A stretch of 64,000 bases of DNA. Origin: Sphingomonas yantingensis. GTDB lineage: Bacteria; Pseudomonadota; Alphaproteobacteria; Sphingomonadales; Sphingomonadaceae. Within the stretch, counting starts at the first letter, position 1. Every line of letters starts with the position of its first letter. Shown here one piece after another: positions 27,750 to 36,156 of this stretch. The notes beneath the pieces were generated by a model, which saw only the letters and a list, made by a program, of their open reading frames with translations, did not search any database and was not told the DNA's origin. The DNA lies in contig NZ_JACIJJ010000003.1 in NCBI RefSeq assembly GCF_014199325.1, forward strand, positions 1 through 64,000, read 5' to 3'. The position numbers and the translations under genes were made by a program.

Positions 27750-28754
27750 TCACCGGATCGGCTTGCCGCTGTCCTTCCACTTGTCGAGCACCTGCGACTC
27801 GTCCGCCTTCGCGACGGCGGTGCCGCTTTCCGCATACGCCGCCTGGACCTGCTGCGGCGGGGTGACGAGTGCCGCGGCCGGCGCACTAGGCGGGCCTGCG
27901 ACAACCGGCGCTGCTACTGGCGCAGGCGATGCCGCCCCGCCCGACACGACGCTCGCGAAGTTCAGCGCTGGGCGAAGCGGCCCCGGCATCGGCTCGCCGC
28001 CGAAATAGCGGTCGCGAAAGGCCGCGGCGGTGCCCCAATAGCCTTTCCACCGATGGAAGAAATGCGCGCCCTCCGCATCGGTCATCACCAGCCCGCGGTT
28101 CCACGCGGGCGTCACCGCGTAGGTGTGATAGTGCGTCGCCAAGCCCACCGGCGCGAACACCTGACCGTTGAGCGCCGCCGCCGCGACCCGCTGCGCGCGC
28201 TCCCACCAGCGGCGCATCGGCACGCGCGCCATCGCCCCGTCGCACGCGAAGCTGAACTGGCACCCGCGCTTGTCCGACCCCTGATAGACGACGCCGCAGA
28301 CGGTTGCCGGAAAGGCCGGGTGGCGAACGCGATTGAGGATCACCTGTGCGACCGCGCGCTGCCCGGCATCGGGCTCGCTCGCCGCCTCGTAATAGATCGC
28401 CGTCGTCAGGCAGTTGAGCGCGCGCGACTGGTCGATCGCCGACCCGCGCAGGCGAAAGGGCTGCGCCGCGACGATGCCCGCCGATCCGGTATAGACCGCG
28501 CTCGTCGGGATGGGCAGGTCGGGCAGCGGCATCGTGCCCGTCGTGCCCGGGGCAGGCGCCGCATTGTCGGCGACCGCCAGTTCGAGCGCGGCACCGGGAA
28601 AATGCTCGGCCGCGTCGTAACCGTCGGCGAGGATGGGTGCGGGCTGCTCGACCTGCTCGCGGCTGGCGATCGTGGCATGCGCACCGAACGCGCCGACCAG
28701 CGCGAGCGCGATCGCGCCCGCCGCCCACCGTCCGTTGATCCGCCGCCACTGCAT
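27750..28754 (-). CDS. SleB-type cell wall hydrolase
   Basis: A 334-residue protein with an N-terminal membrane anchor or signal (MQWRRINGRWAAGAIALALVGAFGAHA). A spacer follows, then a Hydrolase_2 (SleB) domain at about 112-220. The core motif is CLTTAIYYEAASEPDAGQRA, with the likely catalytic Glu123, followed by QVILNRVRHPAFP. SleB-type enzymes are lytic transglycosylases, found outside spore formers as wall-remodelling enzymes. The C-terminal part is Ala/Pro-rich. The start at 28754 gives the anchor; the longer frame upstream has no protein-like sequence. Confidence 0.88.
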   Translation of the reverse strand: MQWRRINGRWAAGAIALALVGAFGAHATIASREQVEQPAPILADGYDAAEHFPGAALELAVADNAAPAPGTTGTMPLPDLPIPTSAVYTGSAGIVAAQPFRLRGSAIDQSRALNCLTTAIYYEAASEPDAGQRAVAQVILNRVRHPAFPATVCGVVYQGSDKRGCQFSFACDGAMARVPMRRWWERAQRVAAAALNGQVFAPVGLATHYHTYAVTPAWNRGLVMTDAEGAHFFHRWKGYWGTAAAFRDRYFGGEPMPGPLRPALNFASVVSGGAASPAPVAAPVVAGPPSAPAAALVTPPQQVQAAYAESGTAVAKADESQVLDKWKDSGKPIR

Positions 28755-28912
28755 CGCCGCGCCATATAGGAAAGCGCGGGCGGGCAGCAGGGGTCGATTT
28801 GCGCCTGTCCGATGATGGGACGGAACCCGCGACCGGTAACATCCGCAACCGCGCGATTGACAGTCGCCGCGCGCGCGCCACAACTCCGCGCTTCCGTCTG
28901 CCGGAGTGACCG

Positions 28913-31741
28913 ATGCCCCGTTTCGCCGCCATCCTGCTCGCCGCGACCCTGCTTTCGCCCGTTCCCGCGCTGGCGCAGGCGGACCGCCCCGCCGCCACCC
29001 GCGTCGAGCCGATCGCCTTTACCCAGCGCACGCTGCCAAACGGCCTGCGCGTCTATGCCATCCGCGATACCAAGACGGCGAACGTGTCGGTGCAGGTCTG
29101 GTACGATGTGGGGTCGAAGGACGATCCCGCCGGCCGGTCGGGGTTCGCGCACATGTTCGAGCATCTGATGTTCAAGGGCACGCGCAACCTGGTCGACGAG
29201 CAGCTCGACCGCCTGACCGAGGATGTCGGCGGCTACAACAACGCCTCCACCGACGACGACTATACCAACTATTACGAAGTGGTGCCCGCCAATCACCTCG
29301 AACGGCTGCTGTTCGCCGAGGCCGACCGGATGGCGACGCTGGTGGTCGACCCCAAGGTCTTCGCCTCCGAACGCGACGTGGTGAAGGAGGAGCTGCGCAG
29401 CCGCGTGCTGGCCCAGCCCTATGGCAAGCTCTTCTACCTCTATCGCCCGATGGCGGCGTACACCGTGCATCCCTATGCGCGCCCCGGCATCGGCAGCATC
29501 GAGGATCTGGACGCCGCGACGGTCGAGGACATCCGCGCCTTTCACGCGACCTATTACCGGCCCGACAATGCGGTGCTGGTCGTGGCGGGTAATTTCGACC
29601 CGAAGCAGCTGGATGCCTGGGTCGACAAGTATTTCGCCGGCATCAAGAAGCCCGACCGCCCGATCCCCCGCGTGACCGTGGCGGAGCCCGAGCCGACCGC
29701 GGCGAAGCGCTATACGGTGTACGAGCCGAACACGCCGCTGCCCGCCGTCCTCGTCAGCTATCCGATCCCGCCGGCGAACAGCCCGGACGCCGCGGCGCTG
29801 TCGGTGCTAAACACCGTGCTGGCGGGCGGCGAAAACTCGCGGCTCTATCAGAGCCTCGTCTACCGCGATCAGACTGCAGCACAGGCGGCGAGCTTCTACG
29901 ATTCAAAGCAGGGCACCGGCTTGTTCAGCGTCTATGCGATCCTCGCCGGCGGCAAGACCGCGGCCGAGGGTGAGGCGGGGCTGACCGCCGAGATCGCGCG
30001 GCTGCGCGATGCACCCGTCACCGCCGCCGAACTGGCCGAGGCCAAGAACGAACTGCTGACCGAGGCGCTGCAGAGCCGCGAGACGGCCGAGGGCAAGGCA
30101 TCGCAACTGGCGCAGGGGGTGATCGTCGAGCGCGACCCCGCCGCCGCGGACAAGCGGCTCGCCGCGATCGCCGCGGTCACGCCCGCCGACGTCCAGCGCG
30201 TCGCCCGCCGCTATCTGACGCCGCAGCGGTCCTCGACCGTGCTTTATAACTCGGCCGATGCGGCAAAGGGCGCGAAGGGCGACACGATCGCCATCGCCTC
30301 CACGGTCCGCGCGACACCGCTGACTGTGCCGCCCGGCATCGTCGTCCATACCCAGGCCGCCGCCGCCGACCGCATCGCGCCGCCCGCGCCGGGTGCCGCG
30401 GTGGTGCCGGTATTGCCGAAGCCGGTCGAGACTCGTTTGGCCAACGGGATGCGCGTCATCGTCGTCGACCGACCCGGCCTGCCGCTCGTCTCGGCACAGC
30501 TCGTCGCCGATGGCGGCGCGGCGCTCGATCCGTCGGGCAAGGCGGGGCTGGCGGGCATGACCGCCGGGCTGCTGACCAAGGGAACGAAGACACGCAGTGC
30601 GACGCAGATCGCACAGGCGGTCGAGTCGCTAGGCGGATCGATCGGTAGCGACGCCGATTGGGACGGGTCGGCGGTCACGCTGTCGGTGAAGTCGGACCAG
30701 TTCGCGCCCGCGATGACGATCCTGGCGGACGTCGCGCGCAACCCGGCCTTCGCCGCCGAAGAACTCGACCGCGCGCGGGCACAGACGATCGACGGCCTCA
30801 CGGTGCAGCTCAAGGACCCGGGCGCGCTGTCGCAGCTGGTCGCCGCGCGCGCGGTCTATGGTGCCGCGCCCTATGGCAATCCCGAAAGCGGGACGCCCGC
30901 CAGCCTGAAGTCGATCACGCCCGCCGATCTGACCGCGGCTTATCGCGCGAGTTGGCGGCCCGAGCGCAGCACGCTGATCCTCGTCGGCGACGTGCGCGCC
31001 GATGCGGGGCGCGCGCTGGCGCAGCGCCTGTTCGGCGACTGGAAGGGGCAGGGCGCGGCCGCCCCTGCGGCCAGGGTCGAGACCGCCGCCGCTGCGCCGC
31101 GCGTGATCGTCGTCGACCTGCCTGATGCGGGGCAGGCGGGCGTCGTCGTCGCGCGGCCCGGCCTCGCGCGGTCGGACCCGCAATATTATGCGGGGCAGGT
31201 GGCGAACGCGACGCTCGGCGTCGGCTTCACCTCGCGGCTCAATCAGGAGATTCGTATCAAACGCGGCCTTGCCTATGGAGCGCGATCGGGCCTCGACGCG
31301 CGGCGCGGGGTGGGGCCGTTCACCGCCTCGACCCAGACCAAGAACCCGTCCGCGCCCGACGTCGTGTCGATCATCACCGCCGAGATGCAGCGCCTCGGCA
31401 TGCAGCCCGCACCGGCGAGCGAACTTGCCACGCGCAAGGCCGTGCTCGTCGGCAGCTTCGGCCGGACGATCGAGACCAATGCGGGGATCGCCGGGCTGGT
31501 CGGTGACTATGTCGTCGAGCAAGTGGGGATCGACGAACTCGGCCGCTTCATCCCCTCGGTCGAGGGGGTCGATCCGGCAGCGGTACGGGCCGCGGCGGCG
31601 CGGCTGTTCGATACGAAGGGAACGAGCATCGTCGTGGTCGGCGACGCCAAGAGCTTCGTCGAGCCGCTGCGGAAGGCCTATCCGAATCTCGAAGTACTGC
31701 CGGCGAGCGCGCTCAACCTCGACTCGCCGACGCTGAAATAG
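28913..31741 (+). CDS. M16 family zinc metallopeptidase, two-repeat form
   Basis: A 942-residue exported protease with a signal peptide (MPRFAAILLAATLLSPVPALAQA). The N-terminal M16 repeat carries the inverted zinc motif H80-MF-E83-H84 (HMFEHLMFKGT) and a downstream acidic ligand in VVKEELRSR. The second half (from about 500, RLANGMRVIVVDRPGLPLV) lacks the zinc motif and matches the inactive M16 repeat. These clamshell proteases degrade unfolded peptides in the periplasm. It is a single gene, followed by a repeat-rich spacer. Confidence 0.94.
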   Translation: MPRFAAILLAATLLSPVPALAQADRPAATRVEPIAFTQRTLPNGLRVYAIRDTKTANVSVQVWYDVGSKDDPAGRSGFAHMFEHLMFKGTRNLVDEQLDRLTEDVGGYNNASTDDDYTNYYEVVPANHLERLLFAEADRMATLVVDPKVFASERDVVKEELRSRVLAQPYGKLFYLYRPMAAYTVHPYARPGIGSIEDLDAATVEDIRAFHATYYRPDNAVLVVAGNFDPKQLDAWVDKYFAGIKKPDRPIPRVTVAEPEPTAAKRYTVYEPNTPLPAVLVSYPIPPANSPDAAALSVLNTVLAGGENSRLYQSLVYRDQTAAQAASFYDSKQGTGLFSVYAILAGGKTAAEGEAGLTAEIARLRDAPVTAAELAEAKNELLTEALQSRETAEGKASQLAQGVIVERDPAAADKRLAAIAAVTPADVQRVARRYLTPQRSSTVLYNSADAAKGAKGDTIAIASTVRATPLTVPPGIVVHTQAAAADRIAPPAPGAAVVPVLPKPVETRLANGMRVIVVDRPGLPLVSAQLVADGGAALDPSGKAGLAGMTAGLLTKGTKTRSATQIAQAVESLGGSIGSDADWDGSAVTLSVKSDQFAPAMTILADVARNPAFAAEELDRARAQTIDGLTVQLKDPGALSQLVAARAVYGAAPYGNPESGTPASLKSITPADLTAAYRASWRPERSTLILVGDVRADAGRALAQRLFGDWKGQGAAAPAARVETAAAAPRVIVVDLPDAGQAGVVVARPGLARSDPQYYAGQVANATLGVGFTSRLNQEIRIKRGLAYGARSGLDARRGVGPFTASTQTKNPSAPDVVSIITAEMQRLGMQPAPASELATRKAVLVGSFGRTIETNAGIAGLVGDYVVEQVGIDELGRFIPSVEGVDPAAVRAAAARLFDTKGTSIVVVGDAKSFVEPLRKAYPNLEVLPASALNLDSPTLK

Positions 31742-31745
31742 AAGA

Positions 31746-31856
31746 TCCTCCCCTCCCTGAAAGGGAGGGGCCGGGGGTGGGTAGGCCCGTGATGGGCGAG
31801 CCAATCGCCACGAACAAGCCGACCCACCCCAACCCCTTCCCTGTCAGGGAGGGGCT
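31746..31856. repeat. Imperfect inverted repeat of C/G-rich hairpins
   Basis: Two related segments, cccctccct-gaa-agggagggg followed by ccgggggtggg (31750-31780) and cccaccccaacccctt followed by ccctgtcaggga (31824-31850), face each other. Such elements are widespread between sphingomonad genes. The spacer separates the M16 peptidase and cytochrome b561 genes, which converge, so it probably ends transcription on both sides. Confidence 0.6.
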
Positions 31857-31865
31857 TCGTTGCCG

Positions 31866-32402
31866 TCACGCCATGCGGCGCAGGACGTTGTCCTTGAGGA
31901 CAAAATGGTGGCGCAGCGCCGCCGCGATGTGCAGGACGATCAGCGCGAGGAACACCCAGCCGAGGATCTCGTGCCCCTCATGCGCCGCGCCGACGATCGG
32001 ATCGCCCTTGGTGAAGGGCAGTTTGGGCACGTCGAACAGGCCGTAGAAGCTCAGCGGCCACTTGCCCGCCGAGCTGAAGATCCAGCCGGTCAGCGGCATG
32101 ACGAGCATCAGCGCATAGAGGCCGGCGTGCGCCGCCTGCGCCGCGGTCCGCTCCAGCCCGTGCACATGGCCGGGCAGCGGCGGCGGGCGATTGGTCAGCC
32201 GCCAGACGATCCGAAAGACGGTGAGTGCAAGGATCAGCAGCCCCGTCGCCTTGTGGATCGGCATGACCTCGACCACGCCTTCCAGCGCGTCATGGAGCAG
32301 CCCACCCGCCAGATTGCCGATAATGAGGATGGCGAGGATCCAGTGCAGCGCCCGGGCGACGCTGTTATATCGCTGCACCTGTCCGTCGTAGATCGTCGCC
32401 AT
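31866..32402 (-). CDS. Cytochrome b561 family membrane protein
   Basis: A 178-residue four-helix membrane cytochrome of the b561 family. Haem-ligand candidates lie in VARALHWILA, EVMPIHKATG, HEGHEILGWV and LIVLHIAAALRHHF. Proteins of this type move electrons from the ubiquinol pool to periplasmic acceptors; some are superoxide or quinone oxidoreductases. The start ATG at 32402 reads MATIYDGQVQRYN. It follows the LacI regulator on the same strand, 66 bases downstream. Confidence 0.92.
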   Translation of the reverse strand: MATIYDGQVQRYNSVARALHWILAILIIGNLAGGLLHDALEGVVEVMPIHKATGLLILALTVFRIVWRLTNRPPPLPGHVHGLERTAAQAAHAGLYALMLVMPLTGWIFSSAGKWPLSFYGLFDVPKLPFTKGDPIVGAAHEGHEILGWVFLALIVLHIAAALRHHFVLKDNVLRRMA

Positions 32403-32467
32403 GCCTTGCTCCCCGAAAACACACTGATCGAGGTTGTGCGCCGCGGCGCGGGCGGTGACAAGCGACC

Positions 32468-33520
32468 TTAGGTGCTGGCGCGGACGACCAGCCGGACGGG
32501 GACCCGGCTCGATCCGACGGGCGCGCCGGCGATGTTGCGCAGAAGCGCGTCGACCAGCGCACGGCCCGCGGCGGGCGCATCCTGTGCCACCGTCGTCAGC
32601 GCCGGATCGCAGTGGCGGACACCCTGGATGCCGTCGAAGCCGACGACCGCCACATCGCCCGGCACCGACAGCCCCGCTTCGCGCAGCGCCCGCAACGCGC
32701 CGAGCGCGACGAGATCGCTGGCGGCGAACAGTGCATCGGCGCGCGGATCGGTGTCGATCAGGCCGGCGATCGCCGCTGCTCCTTGTGCCTCGCGCTCGCC
32801 GATGCTCGCACCGGACACGTCGATGGGGTCGAGCCCGACGGCGGCCAGCGCGGCCAGATAGCCCTCGCGCCGCTCGGCGTAGGCGGCGTGCCGTTCCCAG
32901 CCGGGTCCGGCAAAGGCGATGCGGCGGCGACCGCGGGCATGGAGGTGCTCGACCGCCTGGCGCGCGCCGTCGCGATTGTCGGCACGGACGGTGGGCAGGT
33001 CGTCGTGCGGCGAGCCCCAGGCGACGACGCGCCGCCCCTGTGCGGCAGCGCGGGTGAAGTGCGCCCAGCCGGCCGCGTTGGTCGCGCTGCCGACGACGAT
33101 CATGCCGTCGGCCTCTCGCCGCTGCTCGAACTCGGCATCGAAGCCCGTTTCCTCGTCCTGGAACGAGAGCAGGATGCGGCGACCGTCGACCGCGGCCGCC
33201 CCCTCGATTGCGGCGACGAGGTCGTAATAGAAGGGATTGAGCGTCGCCCGGTCGAGCCCCGCAGGCACGATCAGGACCAGCGCGATACACCCCGTCGTCG
33301 CCTGTCGCAGGCGGGCGGCGCGCAGGTCGGGCAGATAGCCGAGCTGCGCCGCCGCCTCGAGCACCCGCTCGCGCGTCTCGGCGCTGACGCTGTCGAGGTT
33401 GCGGAGCGCGCGCGAGACCGTCGATTGCGACACCCCCGCCGCCGCGGCCACATCGAACGACGTGACGATCGCACGGCCCGTTGCGGGATCGATTTCGGGA
33501 GGGGGGACGCTGCGCGACAT
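32468..33520 (-). CDS. LacI family transcriptional regulator
   Basis: A 350-residue regulator. The N-terminal helix-turn-helix (SFDVAAAAGVSQSTVSRALRN) is followed by the hinge region and a periplasmic-binding-like sensor domain (ALVLIVPAGLDRATLNPFYYDLV to the end). The family controls sugar and nucleoside genes through a small effector. The ATG at 33520 follows an AGGA site; an ATG at 33550 is an alternative. It lies 58 bases after btuD. No sugar genes are adjacent, so its targets are unknown. Confidence 0.92.
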   Translation of the reverse strand: MSRSVPPPEIDPATGRAIVTSFDVAAAAGVSQSTVSRALRNLDSVSAETRERVLEAAAQLGYLPDLRAARLRQATTGCIALVLIVPAGLDRATLNPFYYDLVAAIEGAAAVDGRRILLSFQDEETGFDAEFEQRREADGMIVVGSATNAAGWAHFTRAAAQGRRVVAWGSPHDDLPTVRADNRDGARQAVEHLHARGRRRIAFAGPGWERHAAYAERREGYLAALAAVGLDPIDVSGASIGEREAQGAAAIAGLIDTDPRADALFAASDLVALGALRALREAGLSVPGDVAVVGFDGIQGVRHCDPALTTVAQDAPAAGRALVDALLRNIAGAPVGSSRVPVRLVVRAST

Positions 33521-33578
33521 CGGTCCTGCTGTTACCATGCCCCGCGCCAAAGGAAAGGCGGGCGATGGGACAGGGGGC

Positions 33579-34346
33579 TCAGTCCCCGAACCGGACCGAT
33601 GCGCGCCCGCCCGCCCGGTCGACCCGGACCGGCATGTCGTAGAGCGCGCCGAGCGTCGGTTCGGTCAGGACTGCTTCGGCGGGGCCGCTCGCATGCAGGC
33701 GGCCATCCTTCAGCGCGACGACATCGTCGGCGATGCGGCTGACGAGATCGAGATCGTGGAGCGCGACGACGACCGCACACCCGTCGTCCGCCAGCGCCCG
33801 CAACTGGCGCGCGGCCTCATGCGCGTGGCGTGGATCGAGCCCGGCGCTCGGTTCGTCGACGATCAGCACCCGCGGCTCGCCCACCACCGCGCGCGCGAGC
33901 ATCGCGCGGGCAAGCTCGCCGCCCGACAGCCGCGTCGCCGGGCGATCACGCAGCGCGATCAGGTCGAACCGCGCCAGCGCACCGCTGACCGCCAACCGCC
34001 AGCGCCCCGGCAACGGACCGAAGACGGGCAGATGTTGCGACAGGCCGAGCGCGACCAGCCGCTCGACGCGGACGGGCCATTCCGCGCGCGGCGATTGCGG
34101 CAGATAGGCCCGGACCGCGGCGAGCTCGCGTGGCGGGATGGCCCGGATCGCCCGTTCGTCGAGCGTGATGGTTCCGGCGTCAGGGCGCAGCAGCCCGGCG
34201 GCGATCGCGAGCAGCGTCGACTTGCCCGCGCCGTTGGGACCGATGACCGCGGTCAGCCGCCCGCTCTCGAACGCCGCATCGACGCCGGCGAGCACCGTGC
34301 GCGCACCCCGTCGATGCGTGATGCCGCCGAGCGCAAGCCGCGTCAC
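33579..34346 (-). CDS. btuD: Vitamin B12 ABC transporter, ATP-binding protein
   Basis: A 255-residue ABC ATPase of the FecE/BtuD type. It has Walker A GPNGAGKST (36-44), Q-loop LPQSPRAEW, signature LSGGELARAMLARA, Walker B VLIVDEPSAGLD and the switch His in VALHDLDL. It powers cobalamin uptake with the adjacent permease and binding protein. The GTG start at 34346 overlaps the btuC stop (GTGA). The B12 assignment rests on the riboswitch and BtuB upstream; the protein alone could serve any FecE-type substrate. Confidence 0.88.
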   Translation of the reverse strand: MTRLALGGITHRRGARTVLAGVDAAFESGRLTAVIGPNGAGKSTLLAIAAGLLRPDAGTITLDERAIRAIPPRELAAVRAYLPQSPRAEWPVRVERLVALGLSQHLPVFGPLPGRWRLAVSGALARFDLIALRDRPATRLSGGELARAMLARAVVGEPRVLIVDEPSAGLDPRHAHEAARQLRALADDGCAVVVALHDLDLVSRIADDVVALKDGRLHASGPAEAVLTEPTLGALYDMPVRVDRAGGRASVRFGD

Positions 34347-35326
34347 GGCGCCACCTGTCGCACACGCAGGACCAGCCACAGGAAGAAAGGCGCGCCGACC
34401 ACCGCGATCAGCACCCCGAGCTTGAGGTCGAGCGCCGGCCCGGCGATCTTTGTCGCGACGTCGGCCGCAAGGACGAGCGCGGCGCCGATCAACGCCGCCG
34501 GCGCCAGCGCGGCGCCGGGCCGATGCCCCACCAGCGGCCGGGCGAGATGCGGCGCGATCAGTCCGACAAAGCCCACCGCGCCCGTCACCGCCGTTGCCGC
34601 GCCGACGCCGGCAGCGGTGCCGATCAGCGCCAGCAGCCGCAGTCGGCTCACGTCGACGCCAAGGCTCTCCGCCTGTCGTTCGCCGAGCGTAAGGGCATCG
34701 AGTCCGCGCGCGGTGAATGCGAGAAGCGTCGCCCCGAGCGCGATGAATGGCGCGGCCAGGGTCACATGGTCCCAGCTCCGGTCGGCGAGCGACCCCATCA
34801 GCCACGTGACGATCTCGTATGCGGCGAACGGATTGGGTGCGAGGTTGAGCGCCAGGCTGACCCCCGCCGACGCCAGCGTGGAAACCGCGACTCCGGCAAG
34901 GATCAGCGACAGCGTGCCCCCCGTCCGCGACAGCGCAAAGGCGATGCCCACCGCCACCAGCGCGCCGACGAGCGCGAAGATCGGCGTCGCCAGCCCGGCG
35001 CTGGCGGCGAACCCGTAATAGATGGCGATCACCGCGCCCAGCGACGCGCCCGACGATGCGCCCAGCAGCCCCGGCTCGGCCAGCGGATTGCGCAGTAGCC
35101 CCTGCAACACCGCGCCCGCGAGTCCGAGGATCGCCCCGACCATCAGCGAAAGCACGAGGCGCGGCAGCCGCACCTCGACGATCAGCAGCCGGGCAAGCGA
35201 GGGCTGCGGATCGGCAAGCGCCGCCGCGACTGTCGCGGGCGACAGCCAGACGGGTCCGGCGAGCAGCGATGCGGCCGCCAGCGCGAGGATCGCGAGCGTC
35301 AGCAACGGCAGGACCAGCCGCCTCAC
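34343..35326 (-). CDS. btuC: Vitamin B12 ABC transporter, permease (FecCD family)
   Basis: A 327-residue inner-membrane permease with about ten transmembrane helices. Family signatures are LRLPRLVLSLMVGAILGLAGAVLQGLLRNPLAEPGLLG-type sequence near residues 55-90 and the coupling helix region VGFVGLIAPHLARPLVGHRPG. It forms the membrane channel for cobalamin with BtuD. GTG at 35326 overlaps the btuF stop (GTGA). Confidence 0.92.
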   Translation of the reverse strand: MRRLVLPLLTLAILALAAASLLAGPVWLSPATVAAALADPQPSLARLLIVEVRLPRLVLSLMVGAILGLAGAVLQGLLRNPLAEPGLLGASSGASLGAVIAIYYGFAASAGLATPIFALVGALVAVGIAFALSRTGGTLSLILAGVAVSTLASAGVSLALNLAPNPFAAYEIVTWLMGSLADRSWDHVTLAAPFIALGATLLAFTARGLDALTLGERQAESLGVDVSRLRLLALIGTAAGVGAATAVTGAVGFVGLIAPHLARPLVGHRPGAALAPAALIGAALVLAADVATKIAGPALDLKLGVLIAVVGAPFFLWLVLRVRQVAP

Positions 35327-36156
35327 GCCGCCATCTCCGCCTGCAGTCGCAGCACCGCCTCGCCGATCATCGGTGTGCCACAGACATAATAGGCCTGCGG
35401 GATGCGAAGCGTCCTACCTTTCCACCGTTCGCGCACGACGCGGTGGTTGGTGATCTCGTCGCCCAAGCTGCCGCCCGCGCGGACGGCGGCGCCCTGTACG
35501 ATCAGGTCTGGGGCGAGCTTGAGCAATGTCTCGATGTCGGGCCGGCCATAACTGTAGCCGCCCATTTCGCGCACAACGTTGCGGGCGCCAGCGGCGGTCA
35601 GCACCGCGTCGTAAAGCGTCCCCGACGCGGCGCCAAAGCCGCTGCCGTCCCACGCCGCGACTCGCGGGTGGTGGACCGACCGCCGCGCCGCCTCCGCCAG
35701 CCGGGCGTCCATCCCCGCGATCAGCGCCTCACCGCGCGCGGGTTCGCCGACTGCGGCGGCGACCTGTCGCACGGTGCGGCGGATATCGTCGAAGCTGCTG
35801 GAGTGATCGACCTCGATCATCGGCCAACCGATGCGCTTGAGCATGCCGCGCAGCGCCGGGGTGGTGAAGCTGCCGGCGACAACGAGATCAGGGGCCTCGG
35901 CCAGCACTTCCTCGGCTTGGCCGTGATTGACCGGCACGCGGTTTGCCGCCCCCGCCATCAGCGAGCCGGCCGGATCGCGTGACAGCCAACTGACCGACGC
36001 GATCCGCTCGGGCGGCAGCAGCGCGAGGACGATCTGGTCGGTGCACTGGTTGACACTCATGACGCGTAGCGGTTTCGCGGATGCGGCAGGCACCGCGGCC
36101 GGGCGCGAACACCCGGCCGCCAGCAGCAGCACCAGCGATGCCGCCGCCCGCCGCAT
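35323..36156 (-). CDS. btuF: Vitamin B12 periplasmic-binding lipoprotein
   Basis: A 277-residue cobalamin-binding protein of the FecB/BtuF class. An N-terminal lipobox LLAAGC puts the acylated Cys at residue 16. The conserved start of the mature fold is RVMSVNQCTDQIVLALLP, followed by helical-backbone signatures (RGMLKRIGWPMIEV). A lipid anchor instead of a free periplasmic protein is common in alphaproteobacteria. Its start codon overlaps the btuB stop (ATGA). Confidence 0.88.
   Translation of the reverse strand: MRRAAASLVLLLAAGCSRPAAVPAASAKPLRVMSVNQCTDQIVLALLPPERIASVSWLSRDPAGSLMAGAANRVPVNHGQAEEVLAEAPDLVVAGSFTTPALRGMLKRIGWPMIEVDHSSSFDDIRRTVRQVAAAVGEPARGEALIAGMDARLAEAARRSVHHPRVAAWDGSGFGAASGTLYDAVLTAAGARNVVREMGGYSYGRPDIETLLKLAPDLIVQGAAVRAGGSLGDEITNHRVVRERWKGRTLRIPQAYYVCGTPMIGEAVLRLQAEMAA

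Noticed and set aside
31746..31856. Possible CRISPR or regulatory RNA
   Set aside because: Only two inverted segments of unequal length, no repeat-spacer periodicity; fits an intergenic hairpin repeat.
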